The notes under the pieces: generated by a model | What the model saw: only the letters and a program-made list of their open reading frames with translations | Databases searched by the model: none | Told to the model about the DNA's origin: nothing | Shown here: positions 1-8,594 of the stretch, one piece after another | Numbering within the stretch: position 1 is the first letter of the stretch | Layout: each line of letters begins with the position of its first letter | Assembly: GCA_022706235.1 (NCBI GenBank) | Contig: JAKJCY010000008.1 | Coordinates: forward strand, 1-41,539 | Length of the DNA stretch: 41,539 nt | Source of the DNA: Candidatus Hydrogenedentota bacterium | Lineage (GTDB): Bacteria > Hydrogenedentota > Hydrogenedentia > Hydrogenedentales > CAITNO01 | Reading direction: 5' to 3' | Translations under genes and position numbers: made by a program

Positions 1-567
1 GCGTCCGGTCGGGATTCGTACGCCTATATCACGGAAGCCGCGGAAAGTGTCCCGCCCGGCGCGGAAGGTCTTGTATTCCTGCCCTATCTGACGGGGGAGC
101 GAACGCCCCACAAGGATCCGTATGCAAAAGCGGCTTTCATTGGATTATCACTTCGGCATTCTAAAGCCCATATGGCACGGGCGGTGCTGGAAGGTGTGGC
201 ATTTGGTATGCGGGACAGTCTGGATATCATGCGCGAAATGGGTATCCCCCTGAAGGTATCCCGGGTATCCGGCGGCGGGGCTAGAAGCGCCCTGTGGAGG
301 CAAATTCTGGCCGACACAGGAAGGATTGAAATTGCCCGTATCAACGTAGATGAAGGCCCAGCCTTCGGAGCCGCAATCCTGGCGGGAGTGGGGGGCGGTT
401 GTTTTTCTTCCGTTGAAGAGGCATGTGATACCCTGATTCACGAGGTCGACCATTGCGAAGTGAATACCGATCGTGCAAAGATTTACGACAATTACCTGCA
501 GGAATATCGCGCAGCCTATCAGTCCCTCAGTAAGAACTTTAAGCGTATGGCGGAATTGATTCCATAA
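1..567 (+). CDS. xylB: Xylulokinase-like FGGY sugar kinase, C-terminal part
   Basis: The reading frame is open from base 1 to the TAA at 565-567, so the 5' part lies outside the window. The visible 188 residues match the second (ATPase-fold) domain of FGGY carbohydrate kinases. Seen motifs are 'FLPYLTGERTPHKDP', 'ARAVLEGVAFGMRDSLD' and the glycine-rich nucleotide-binding 'SGGGARSALWRQ', followed by 'DEGPAFGAAILAGVG'. This combination is typical of xylulokinase (ATP + D-xylulose to xylulose 5-phosphate), although other FGGY kinases share much of it and the substrate-binding half is missing. A Gfo/Idh/MocA dehydrogenase lies downstream but beyond a 1.7-kb gap, so co-transcription is unlikely. 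Confidence 0.85.
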   Translation, partial: ASGRDSYAYITEAAESVPPGAEGLVFLPYLTGERTPHKDPYAKAAFIGLSLRHSKAHMARAVLEGVAFGMRDSLDIMREMGIPLKVSRVSGGGARSALWRQILADTGRIEIARINVDEGPAFGAAILAGVGGGCFSSVEEACDTLIHEVDHCEVNTDRAKIYDNYLQEYRAAYQSLSKNFKRMAELIP

Positions 568-1329
568 TTTCAAGGTTATATTTTCCGAATAGCTACCGAC
601 AACCGATGCGAGCCAGACGCGCCAAAAGACCTTGGTGAACTGAGCCCCGTAAAGCCATCTGAACCCCTTGCCTGGGCCAGCTGCCACACACTACGAGGAT
701 ACAGATAGGGCGTACCCTCACACTAAATCCAGCCGCGTATCAAAATATATCCATCTCGGTAGACCTGATTATAACGTCTGATAATATATATTATGTTTCA
801 TTAAATGTGTCTCCGTACAGAAGCATACGTCTCTGCCTGATAGGACTTAAGAGGAATGATTCATTATAAAATATATTCCAAAATAAAACAGGGCCACCTG
901 TATTTGGTATAATTTAAAAGAGACCAATTGAATTTAAAACATATTGCGCAAATAAATACCTAATACTTGGTGTTAAGTAAATTATCATTCACCCTGTATT
1001 CATTGGATTAAAAGCAGTTAACAAAAAGGTCTAACCGTGATTGTTCAAGAAGATTTTCAGTAGGTGTATTTTGAGTCGCTTCATTTTGAAAAGACATTGC
1101 AAACACTGCGGTTCTGCCTGTTAACTTGCATTACCAAGACAGGGCATTTTGGCACCAGCAACTACGTATCAAAATAAAACATACAGCGCACAATAAATAC
1201 ACCTGCTCCATTTTGAAAATCTATGCCCTCCCCCACTTCGTAATGAATATCTGTCTGTGCCTTGCTTTAGGAAGGGTAAACCGATGTCTAGTCCAAGTAT
1301 TATTTGTCGCAGTAAATTATTTTCTGGTC

Positions 1330-1364
1330 TTTGGAGTGCGCAAGTCGTACTTGCGCACTCCAAA
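1330..1364. repeat. Perfect 16-bp inverted repeat with 3-nt loop
   Basis: Bases 1330-1345 are the exact reverse complement of 1349-1364, with CGT between them. The arm reads TTTGGAGTGCGCAAGT. No T-tract follows that would make it a clear intrinsic terminator on either strand. The form suits a REP-like extragenic palindrome. Confidence 0.8.
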
Positions 1365-1970
1365 AAACTGTTTAAAGCCCGGAATTAAACTTTCTGTCAT
1401 TGATTCACAATAACTGAAGCCAGTGTCTTCTTGGCGTCGTTAGACGCTTGACTAGACACTAGGTATTTGTACCATTCAGGTCCCGACAACGTTACTGTTA
1501 AGAAAGAATACGGAGGATGGGGTTTCACTTTTTTACCGGCCGCATGCGTCCAGTGTGTTTCCGAGCACTCGCCTCTTGCGACAAGAATCCCGGCTATCAT
1601 GATTCGATGGAGGACGAAACTTCACCCCAACTATTTTAAGTACGCGGCGGCTCGCCTGACCTAGATTGCGACTCTAATTTATCTACATATTTATTTAATT
1701 AACAATCACTGGCAGAGCCGGTGGTATGAGGAGATCACCTAAAAGGATCCTCATGAAACAACTATCGATTCCGTCTCAAAGCCTTGTTGTCCATCTTATC
1801 GGGACCAAGCCTATGTCATTCCTTTTTTTTCGCTCGCGTGGACGCGTTTCAAAGGAAGTACCGTATAGCATAGGCGCGAAAAAACACCGGAATCCAGGTT
1901 CATCATTTTCTTCGAGCGAGAATGCGAAAGAAAGTTGACAAACCTTTCTGAAAGGGTGTACGGAAAGTCG

Positions 1971-2041
1971 AGATTGCTCCACTTCGCTCGCAATTACGGT
2001 TATATGGAAACGTTGTCATTGTGAGAGAAACAAAGCAATCT
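1971..2041. repeat. Imperfect 27-bp inverted repeat
   Basis: The left arm 1971-1997 begins AGATTGCT and the right arm 2015-2041 ends AGCAATCT. The arms agree at about 20 of 27 positions around a 17-nt loop. The AGATTGCT...GTCATT form resembles extragenic palindromes seen in many bacterial genomes; this is recognition from memory, not a database result. Confidence 0.6.
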
Positions 2042-2116
2042 TAATATCTGCGATAATTGCACAGGCCGTTGAAGCGGCTTTCCGTAAACGCTCTGACAGA
2101 ACCCAAAAATACCTTC

Positions 2117-2146
2117 TTGGTGTCGGGGGACTTTTTGGGCTACAAT
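2117..2146 (+). promoter_or_regulatory. Possible sigma-70 promoter for the 2258 gene
   Basis: TTGGTG at 2117-2122 and TACAAT at 2141-2146 are separated by 18 bp. This would give a leader of about 105 nt before the ATG at 2258. The -10 is good and the -35 only moderate. Confidence 0.35.
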
Positions 2147-2257
2147 TAAGTCTAGAATAAAACCATCGTCCTGAATATCCGCAGCAGCGGGATACTGTCG
2201 AATTGTCAGTCCGTGCCCCCCGCCGGACTGAAACAAACCCGAATCAGAAAGGAATCT

Positions 2258-3292
2258 ATGAGTACCAAGATTCGTATAGGCATTATAGGATGTGGCGCCA
2301 TTGCGGAACGACTCCATGCACCCGAATATGCCAATAGCCCCGATGCCGACCTGGTTGCCTTCTGTGACGTAGTAAAATCAAAAGCCGAATCCATCGCCTC
2401 TAAATTTGCCCCGGGGGCGCATGTTTTTACCGACTATATGCAGTTATTAAAAAATGCCGATGTTCAAGGAGTATCGGTCTGCCTGCCCAATTATCTGCAT
2501 GGTCCTGTATCCATAAATTCCCTAAAAGCGGGCTGTAATGTGCTGGTTGAAAAACCCATGGCTACAAGCATGGCGGAGTCCCGTCGCATGCTTGAGGCGG
2601 CACGAAAGGCAGGAAAACTGCTGGCGGTGAACCAGAGCCAGCGTCTATTTCCGGCCCATGCCAAGGCCCGGGAGGTCATGGCCAGCGGGATCATGGGCAA
2701 AGTACTCCATGTTTCGGCTATGTTCGGCCATGCCGGTCCGGAATACTGGAGCCCTAGCGGTAAATGGTTTTTCGACAAAAAGAAGGCCCGCTTCGGCGCG
2801 ATGGCAGACCTTGGCGTCCATAAAGCGGACCTGGTGCGCTATCTTACCTGCAAGGAGGTAGGCTCCATAAGCGCCTTCTTTGAGCGCCTTGAGAAGAAAT
2901 CCGCCTCGGTGGAAGACAACTTTGTAGCGGCGCTGAAGTTTACGGACGGCACGGTAGGCACCCTTGCGGCTTCCTGGACGGTAAAAGGAGCGGAGGCCAA
3001 CTATACCATACTTTACTGCACCAACGGGACGCTTAGTATATGCGCCTTTCCTGGACGCCCCCTGGTAGCTCATCTGATTCATCCCGAGTGCGAAATCAAT
3101 TTTGATGTCCCTCCCCCGCCGGAAAATGACGATAACGGCTGGGGACTGGACATCGGCGGGCGTTTCTGCCGTGCCATTAAAGGCGAGGAAGAACCCTACT
3201 GCAGCGGCGAGGAAGGCATGAAGTCCCTTGAGGTCATTCTGGCTGCGGAAAAGGCTGCACTCAGCGGGCGCACCGTTCGAATCAAGCATTAA
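2258..3292 (+). CDS. Gfo/Idh/MocA family oxidoreductase
   Basis: This 344-residue protein is a typical NAD(P)-dependent dehydrogenase of the Gfo/Idh/MocA family. The N-terminal Rossmann fold shows 'IGIIGCGAIAERLH' (G-x-G-x-x-A-type). The family's 'EKPMATS' motif, which carries the conserved lysine, follows near residue 98. The C-terminal alpha/beta domain includes 'GVHKADLVRYL', with the usual histidine. Members oxidise or reduce sugars and inositols; the substrate cannot be read from sequence. I chose ATG 2258 over the upstream in-frame ATG at 2213 because AAAGGA at 2248-2253 sits at good spacing and the Rossmann motif then starts near residue 7. aroB starts 12 bp after the stop and its ribosome binding site overlaps this stop, so the two are probably one operon. 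Confidence 0.85.
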   Translation: MSTKIRIGIIGCGAIAERLHAPEYANSPDADLVAFCDVVKSKAESIASKFAPGAHVFTDYMQLLKNADVQGVSVCLPNYLHGPVSINSLKAGCNVLVEKPMATSMAESRRMLEAARKAGKLLAVNQSQRLFPAHAKAREVMASGIMGKVLHVSAMFGHAGPEYWSPSGKWFFDKKKARFGAMADLGVHKADLVRYLTCKEVGSISAFFERLEKKSASVEDNFVAALKFTDGTVGTLAASWTVKGAEANYTILYCTNGTLSICAFPGRPLVAHLIHPECEINFDVPPPPENDDNGWGLDIGGRFCRAIKGEEEPYCSGEEGMKSLEVILAAEKAALSGRTVRIKH

Positions 3293-3303
3293 GGAATCGT
3301 CAA

Positions 3304-4392
3304 ATGGCACGAACGGTACTGGTACCCTTAGGGGACCGGAGTTATGAAATTCAAATCGGCCGGGATGTTCTGTATCAATTGGGAGAATATCTAAAAAAGA
3401 ACCCCGTTAGCGGCACTGTGGGGCTGGTGACCGACAGTACTGTGGGACCACTTTATGCAGACGGCATCCGTTCCCTGCTTACTGCGGCCGGAATCAAGTG
3501 TGTTATTCATACGATGCCTGCCGGCGAAGCCCATAAGCGCCTCCAACGGATAGAAGATATTTGCGGTACCCTGCTGGAAGGCGGACTGGATCGGGGCAGC
3601 CTTCTCCTTGCTTTGGGCGGCGGCGTGGTGGGTGATGTCGCCGGCTTTGCCGCGGCGTGTTTTATGCGGGGAATTCCCTTTCTGCAGATTCCCACCACCG
3701 TTGTCGCGCAAGTGGATTCCAGCGTCGGCGGTAAGACGGCGGTGAATCATCCCCAGGGTAAAAATACGATTGGCATGTTTCACCAGCCTTGCAGTGTCCT
3801 CATTGACATGGACCTCCTCAAGACGCTTCCCCTCCGTGAAATATGCGCCGGTTGCGCCGAAATCATCAAACACGGCGTTATTGCTGATAGTGAATTATTT
3901 GCACATATGGAGCAACATGCCGGATTGATACGCGAGGGCGACCTGAGCGCCCTTGAGTATCCCATTGCCCGGTCCTGTGAAATCAAGGCGGCCGTAGTCG
4001 CTGAAGATGAACATGAACTGGGGTTGCGCGCTATTTTGAATTATGGCCATACCTTCGGCCACGCCATTGAAACTGTAAGCCATTATGCGACCTTTTTACA
4101 CGGGGAAGCCGTCGCACTGGGCATGTGTGCCGCCGGTGTTCTGGGCGCCGATCTGGGATTGGTGGATGCCGATTTTATATCCCGCCAGCGTACCTGTCTG
4201 GCCGCCTACAGCCTGCCTGTATACTGGCCGGAACTTCCTGTGGAAGAAGCGCTGGCTGCCATGAAAAAGGACAAAAAAGCCCGTGCCGGCACTTTGAAGT
4301 TTATTGTGCCGACAGGCCTGGGAACGGTGGTGCAACGAACCGATATTACCGAAGAACAAGCATTGCGGGCCTTGGCCTCCCTGAAAGAGTAA
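3304..4392 (+). CDS. aroB: 3-dehydroquinate synthase
   Basis: This 362-residue protein is AroB, the second shikimate-pathway enzyme. It converts 3-deoxy-D-arabino-heptulosonate 7-phosphate to 3-dehydroquinate using NAD+ and a divalent metal. Clear family motifs are 'LALGGGVVGDVAGFAAACF', 'IPTTVVAQVDSSVGGKTAVN', 'GCAEIIKHGVI', 'LNYGHTFGHAIE' and 'HGEAVALGM'. The metal-binding Glu and His residues lie in the last three of these. Length is normal for the family. The start ATG has AAGGA at 3291-3295, which overlaps the TAA of the preceding gene. The pathway feeds chorismate to the tryptophan genes at 19787-23245, although they are not linked here. Confidence 0.96.
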   Translation: MARTVLVPLGDRSYEIQIGRDVLYQLGEYLKKNPVSGTVGLVTDSTVGPLYADGIRSLLTAAGIKCVIHTMPAGEAHKRLQRIEDICGTLLEGGLDRGSLLLALGGGVVGDVAGFAAACFMRGIPFLQIPTTVVAQVDSSVGGKTAVNHPQGKNTIGMFHQPCSVLIDMDLLKTLPLREICAGCAEIIKHGVIADSELFAHMEQHAGLIREGDLSALEYPIARSCEIKAAVVAEDEHELGLRAILNYGHTFGHAIETVSHYATFLHGEAVALGMCAAGVLGADLGLVDADFISRQRTCLAAYSLPVYWPELPVEEALAAMKKDKKARAGTLKFIVPTGLGTVVQRTDITEEQALRALASLKE

Positions 4393-4419
4393 GATACAGA
4401 TAATCAGAGGAATATAAAT

Positions 4420-5175
4420 ATGTTATTTGGAGGCGAAACTGCCCAGAGTTACTTTGAGGAAGGCCTCACCGCCGCCATGAAAGGTGACCTGGAAAAAGCG
4501 ATAGGCTATTTCCGCCGCGCTTATGAACTGGATTGCAGCCTGCATAGCGCCCAGCATCAAATAGGCCGCTGCCTCCTGCGCCAGGGCAACGCCGAAGCCG
4601 CATTGCCGTTACTGCGCTCCGCGGCCCAAAAAATGCCCGTATCGGTATCACCTGTGCTGGACACCGGGTTCGCACTGCTCCAGCTGAGACACATTGATGA
4701 GGCACGAAAAACATTCTCTTCATTATTGCAGACGAGACCGGACGAGCCCCGTGCCGTCATGGGACTCGCCTATTGTGCTTTCGATCGCGGACAATGGGAA
4801 ACCGCGGTCAATCTCGTCCAGCGAAGCATCGAAATGGGCAGGGTGCAGTTCGACACTCATTTTCTGCTTGCCCGTGCGGCTGACAAATCCGACCTGATCG
4901 ATGTATCTATCAGCCACTATAAAAAGGCAGAGGAACTTATCAACAAAACGATTGAAGCCACCCCGGACCAGGCGGCAGGCTACTACCTGCGCGGTCATGT
5001 TTTCTGGGGATTAGGACAATTGGGCGCAGCCCTGGACGACATGGAAAACGCCGAGAAATATATGCAACCTGGACGGCGCTATTATGCCTATAACGAATCG
5101 TTTTCCAGTGAGGATATATGTGCGGCCAAAGAATCGTTGCGCGCCGCGCTGGCTCCCCCTCCGTCAAAGGGATAA
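4420..5175 (+). CDS. TPR-repeat protein
   Basis: This 251-residue protein is built almost entirely of tetratricopeptide-like helical hairpins. Examples are 'AMKGDLEKAIGYFRRAYELD', 'LRQGNAEAALPLLRSA', 'LLQLRHIDEARKTFSSLLQ', 'FDRGQWETAVNLVQRSI' and 'GLGQLGAALDDMENAEKYM'. No signal peptide, membrane segment or enzyme domain is seen, so it is likely a cytoplasmic scaffold for protein contacts; the partner is unknown. The start ATG at 4420 is preceded by AGAGGAA at 4407-4413. It follows aroB by 27 bp and is probably co-transcribed with it. Confidence 0.8.
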   Translation: MLFGGETAQSYFEEGLTAAMKGDLEKAIGYFRRAYELDCSLHSAQHQIGRCLLRQGNAEAALPLLRSAAQKMPVSVSPVLDTGFALLQLRHIDEARKTFSSLLQTRPDEPRAVMGLAYCAFDRGQWETAVNLVQRSIEMGRVQFDTHFLLARAADKSDLIDVSISHYKKAEELINKTIEATPDQAAGYYLRGHVFWGLGQLGAALDDMENAEKYMQPGRRYYAYNESFSSEDICAAKESLRAALAPPPSKG

Positions 5176-5287
5176 ACCCGCGCCGGAGACAGGAATTCGA
5201 ATCCCGGCAAAGGAATAGACTATAGTTTACAATGTTGTCCCGGAGAAAGCGGTTGCCTTGCACAAGGAAGTTAAGAAAGGGTGAGCA

Positions 5288-5962
5288 TTGAGTGATATCA
5301 ACATGCAACTCGCCCGTGAGTTTTTTGAACTCAACCTGTTCTACGTGTTACCGCACTGGCAGTTCGATACCGGTCAACAAGATGCGGAATACTTGGGATC
5401 GCTGCTTTTTGTGGAACAACACCGGCGTTCTTTGCCGGGGGAACCGGAGTGTTTGTTACGCGTAGGTGATATCAAATCGGTACAGCGCGCGGTAGTGGAA
5501 GTTCGCGCCTGGCACGCCGATAGACTTTACCCTTCCGTCATCGAGGCAAATCCCATTTTTGCCCGGGTCGCCTCGCAAACGACACGTAATCTGGCCGAAA
5601 GTATTTTTGAAGGCGAAGAATATAAAATTATCCTGGTCGTTTCAGAATTTTCCTCAGCGCCCGCCAGACGCGACCAAGCGGTCCAAGCGCTGCATGCGCT
5701 TGGTATCCACCATGTTCTTGAATTCCCCACAATACTCGCCGAAATTCTGCGTCTTGTATCCGCGCAGGGAAGTTATGCTCCCTCCTACACGTTGCAGACT
5801 ATCAGACTTCTAAAACGGTATGATTTTATACGACTACAGCAGTTGGAATTGTTTTTCCCAGCTCTTCGTCCAGATGCCCCCGTTCTGCCGCCCGGGGAAG
5901 GAACCATCACGCCTGATGAATATGACATCAACGAGATGATCATACCCCCAGGGGCGGAATAA
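5288..5962 (+). CDS. Conserved-looking protein of unknown function
   Basis: I do not recognise this 224-residue protein. The chosen start is TTG 5288, because AAGAAAGGG at 5274-5282 sits at proper spacing; the first in-frame ATG at 5303 has no such site. There is no signal peptide or membrane segment. The middle alternates beta-like strands ('AVVEVRAW', 'KIILVVSEF') with helices ('RRDQAVQALHALGIHHVLEF'), consistent with a compact alpha/beta fold. The C-terminus is Pro/Glu-rich and acidic ('PDAPVLPPGEGTITPDEYDI'). The 'VEVRAW' and 'ILVVSEF' strands faintly recall nuclease-type folds, but no catalytic set is convincing. It lies 112 bp after the TPR gene on the same strand. Confidence 0.65.
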   Translation: MSDINMQLAREFFELNLFYVLPHWQFDTGQQDAEYLGSLLFVEQHRRSLPGEPECLLRVGDIKSVQRAVVEVRAWHADRLYPSVIEANPIFARVASQTTRNLAESIFEGEEYKIILVVSEFSSAPARRDQAVQALHALGIHHVLEFPTILAEILRLVSAQGSYAPSYTLQTIRLLKRYDFIRLQQLELFFPALRPDAPVLPPGEGTITPDEYDINEMIIPPGAE

Positions 5963-6002
5963 GATCCTCCCCCAACCGAAGCCAGCCAGGCCCGCCGGAT
6001 AA

Positions 6003-6458
6003 CTAGTGAACCGTGGGACTGTACCCCTCTAATACGGCAATCATAGTCTGCTGGGTTTCGGCGTTTCTCCCCGGCCCCACCAGGTAAGACAGGGCATAAT
6101 CCAAAGACTCCATATCCGCCTGCCCGTCTGCATGAATGAACCTTTCGAGCAGGACTTCCCGTTCAAGGGGTTCAATCAATCCAAGCAACTCAAGCCGGGT
6201 TATCGCATGATGCACATCGAGGCTTATCTTCATGGATTCGTAAAAAGCCAGTTGCCGCATCGGTGGCGCATACCGCAGATAGGCCGGCTTCTGGTTTAAA
6301 TGGGTATTGATTATTTCTATGGCAGAATCAATGTCTTTTTTGGTATACCCTTGCCGCAGGAGAAAGGAACGCATGGACTTTTCCGTGGGCACTTTGCCTT
6401 TACTGGAAGCCACATGCTCCAAGATCACATCGACGAGTTTAGTTAAGGAAACCTTCAT
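6003..6458 (-). CDS. Smg/DUF494-like protein
   Basis: This 151-residue protein matches the layout of the Smg (DUF494) family as I know it. An N-terminal helical segment ('KLVDVILEHVASSKGKVPTE') is followed by 'LLRQGYTKKDIDSAIEIIN', then 'LDVHHAITRLELLGLIEPLE' and the conserved-looking 'REVLLERFIHADG', ending in 'MESLDYALSYLV'. Smg proteins are small and cytoplasmic; in proteobacteria the gene sits near smf and topA, but its molecular role is poorly defined. The start ATG at 6458 has GGAGAGG just upstream on the minus strand. The gene is convergent with the unknown gene ending at 5962. Confidence 0.6.
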   Translation of the reverse strand: MKVSLTKLVDVILEHVASSKGKVPTEKSMRSFLLRQGYTKKDIDSAIEIINTHLNQKPAYLRYAPPMRQLAFYESMKISLDVHHAITRLELLGLIEPLEREVLLERFIHADGQADMESLDYALSYLVGPGRNAETQQTMIAVLEGYSPTVH

Positions 6459-7053
6459 CTACCTCTCCACGAATAACAGCCCCGCTTTCATCCGTTCCCA
6501 TGCCTATATTGTAGAATTTCCTCCCAGCCTGAATCAAGGAGCAGACAAAATCCTAAATCCGCACGTAAGGAATGGCGAGGTCGATAGAGGCGGCATCCTG
6601 CCGCTTCCATCGTGACTGCGACCCGTATGTCCGTCTTGATACAAAGCGGCCGGATGACGCTTCTACGTTCCTTGTCCTAATTGGCTTTACGCCAACAACT
6701 CGGTTTCTTACGTGCGGATTTGGGAATCAGCAAGATTTTTTCAAGGTGGCGGTATCCGGATACTTCATGATAAAATGAAGGTCGTGGTACAACTTGCTGG
6801 AAGCTAACATATTATGATGAACATCAAATGTAAGTGCAGGAACGTCGCTCCATGGCGCCTGGCAAACTGAAATATGGTTCAGGTCCGTTTCCTGCATCGC
6901 TCTATAGGCGTGAGTGTATACCTTCCGGTCACGCCAACGCCTGTTGCAGAGTTGTTGCACGGCAGGCTTGAACATACGGTAAGGAAATGCGCACATCTCC
7001 CAATTGTTTAGAACCGTTTGCATTTATGTAACCTTAAATCTGAGGGCAATTCC
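6459..7053. other. Intergenic region with a MITE-like inverted repeat
   Basis: About 595 bp lie between two divergent genes, with no convincing coding frame. The main structure is an inverted-repeat-bounded segment at 6551-6725. I see nothing else definite. Confidence 0.6.
6551..6725. repeat. MITE-like element with 19-bp terminal inverted repeats
   Basis: AAATCCGCACGTAAG at 6555-6569 is the exact reverse complement of 6707-6721. The pairing extends outward four more bases on each side (6551-6554 with 6722-6725), with one G-T wobble. The 137-bp interior carries no gene. No clear target-site duplication is visible. The size and termini suit a non-autonomous miniature element or a long RNA stem-loop. 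Confidence 0.65.
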
Positions 7054-8544
7054 ATGAAAATCGGTTTCATTGGCTGTGGCCGTATCGCCGACTTACACGC
7101 ACGCGCTTACAGGGACCAGTCAAAAGCCTGTCTATATGCCGTTTGTGACTCCGATTCTGAAAAACTGCGGGCGCGACAGCGCGACTGGAACGCGGAAAAG
7201 GGCTATGAAGATTACCGGGACCTGCTGGCCGACCCGGAAATTACCGCTGTTGAAATATTGTGCCCTTACGATATCCACGAAGAAGTGGTCATTGCCGCGG
7301 CCCGGGCGGGAAAGCATATCGCCTGCCAAAAGCCCATGACTACCTCCCTGCACAGCGCGCGCCGGATGGCCGAAGCCGTCCAAAAAGCCGGTGTGCATTT
7401 TCAACTGACCGAAATTTATGTCCACTATCCCCCTATCGCTTTCGCGAAAAAACTGATAGACGATGGCGCCATAGGGGAACCGGTCGGCATGCGTATTGAT
7501 TTTGTGTCCAGTCCGCTCGGAGGATGGTTCGTCCCCCCCTCCACGTATGAACAGCAAACGCGTATCGCGGGGAAAGGTTTTGGGCTTTCCACCTTTGATC
7601 ATGGCCATCACGAATGGGCAACCGCCTGGTATCTGCTTGGAGCGGCGGAACGTGTTTCCGCCTGGATTGACAGTAACGACGGCATGCTGGACGTACCCGC
7701 AACGATTATGTGGAAGTGCAAAGGCAACAAACGTTACGGCATTTGCGAATTTCTGTTCGCTTCCTCCATGCCGGTTCCCACAAAGTATTACTCCAACGAC
7801 GAACTGTATCGGATTGTGGGTACGAAAGGAATCCTGCACATCAACCGGGGCACGGGCGATATGATGGAAGGCCCCTCCGTAAGCCTCTTCAAGGATGGTG
7901 CATGGACACACTACCATGACATACCTACGGATTGGGGACTAGGATTTGTCAATGCGGGACGGCATTTCTTCGACGTCCTTTCCGGAGACGCCCCTCCCCT
8001 GCTCTCCCTGGAGCAAGGCGCCGAAGTGCTTCGGTTCGGACTCGCCATCATGGAATCGGCCAGAAAACGCAGGGAAGTCTACCTGGATGAAGTGGAGCGT
8101 CCCGCGGCATTATTATCCAACATAAGCCGCAGGATGCGGGAGCGTTCTGAAAGCGTAGTCGCACCAAGAACGGCCAGATTCCCGTGGTTTCACAGGGATG
8201 TCTCGCGTTTTGCGCCTGAAGCGGAGCGACTGACCGAAAATCTAGCCAGCCAATTTGACGGAGCCGCCGTTCCTGAATGGAATGCCGTGATAGCCCTGGA
8301 ACTACTGGATTCCAAGGGACACGCCAGCCAGACCTATACCTTCCATTTTAAACAGGGCACATTAAATATAGAAAAGGGGGTTCTTGCCCAAGACGCCCTA
8401 TTAACCGTGCATCTGGAAGCTGGCTTATGGGCGGCCATCCTGATGAAAAAAAGACGGATAGAATTGGCTGTTATCCAGGGAAAAATAAAATTTGAAGGAC
8501 GCGGAGAAGAAGCCTTATATCTCAAAAAGGCTTTCCATTTTTGA
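7054..8544 (+). CDS. Gfo/Idh/MocA oxidoreductase fused to a C-terminal SCP2-like domain
   Basis: The protein has 496 residues, about 140 more than a usual Gfo/Idh/MocA dehydrogenase. The N-terminal Rossmann fold starts '[19 protein letters not shown]'. The '[18 protein letters not shown]' segment carries the family lysine, and the substrate domain follows to about residue 345. From about residue 375 to the end the sequence has the alternating-strand pattern of an SCP2 sterol-carrier/lipid-binding domain: '[13 protein letters not shown]', '[15 protein letters not shown]', '[14 protein letters not shown]' and '[17 protein letters not shown]'. I infer a dehydrogenase acting on a hydrophobic or glycolipid-like substrate, which is not established. 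ATG 7054 is preferred over 7018 because GAGGG at 7042-7046 precedes it and the Rossmann motif then starts at residue 2. mnmG follows after 50 bp. Confidence 0.8.
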   Translation: MKIGFIGCGRIADLHARAYRDQSKACLYAVCDSDSEKLRARQRDWNAEKGYEDYRDLLADPEITAVEILCPYDIHEEVVIAAARAGKHIACQKPMTTSLHSARRMAEAVQKAGVHFQLTEIYVHYPPIAFAKKLIDDGAIGEPVGMRIDFVSSPLGGWFVPPSTYEQQTRIAGKGFGLSTFDHGHHEWATAWYLLGAAERVSAWIDSNDGMLDVPATIMWKCKGNKRYGICEFLFASSMPVPTKYYSNDELYRIVGTKGILHINRGTGDMMEGPSVSLFKDGAWTHYHDIPTDWGLGFVNAGRHFFDVLSGDAPPLLSLEQGAEVLRFGLAIMESARKRREVYLDEVERPAALLSNISRRMRERSESVVAPRTARFPWFHRDVSRFAPEAERLTENLASQFDGAAVPEWNAVIALELLDSKGHASQTYTFHFKQGTLNIEKGVLAQDALLTVHLEAGLWAAILMKKRRIELAVIQGKIKFEGRGEEALYLKKAFHF

Positions 8545-8594
8545 TTGACACCTATCCATACACCATACTTGAAATACCATTCGCGACAATACTT

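Larger units (their letters stand above)
568..2257. other. AT-rich gene-poor gap
   Basis: No convincing gene is visible in 1.69 kb. Short open frames exist (for example 1126-1413 + and 1397-1600 -), but they lack ribosome binding sites and recognisable motifs. The sequence is clearly richer in A and T than its flanks. It holds two hairpin-forming repeats, at 1330-1364 and 1971-2041, and a possible promoter near the right end. It may be decayed accessory DNA, but I cannot identify its origin. Confidence 0.6.

Noticed and set aside
148-687. Long minus-strand open frame over the xylulokinase end
   Set aside because: It is antisense to a clearly recognised kinase domain, and its translation has no family features.
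1126-1413. 95-codon open frame in the AT-rich gap
   Set aside because: No ribosome binding site, no recognisable motif, and it runs through a palindromic repeat.
5190-5215. TTCGAATCC resembling a tRNA T-loop
   Set aside because: No acceptor, D or anticodon stems can be formed around it.
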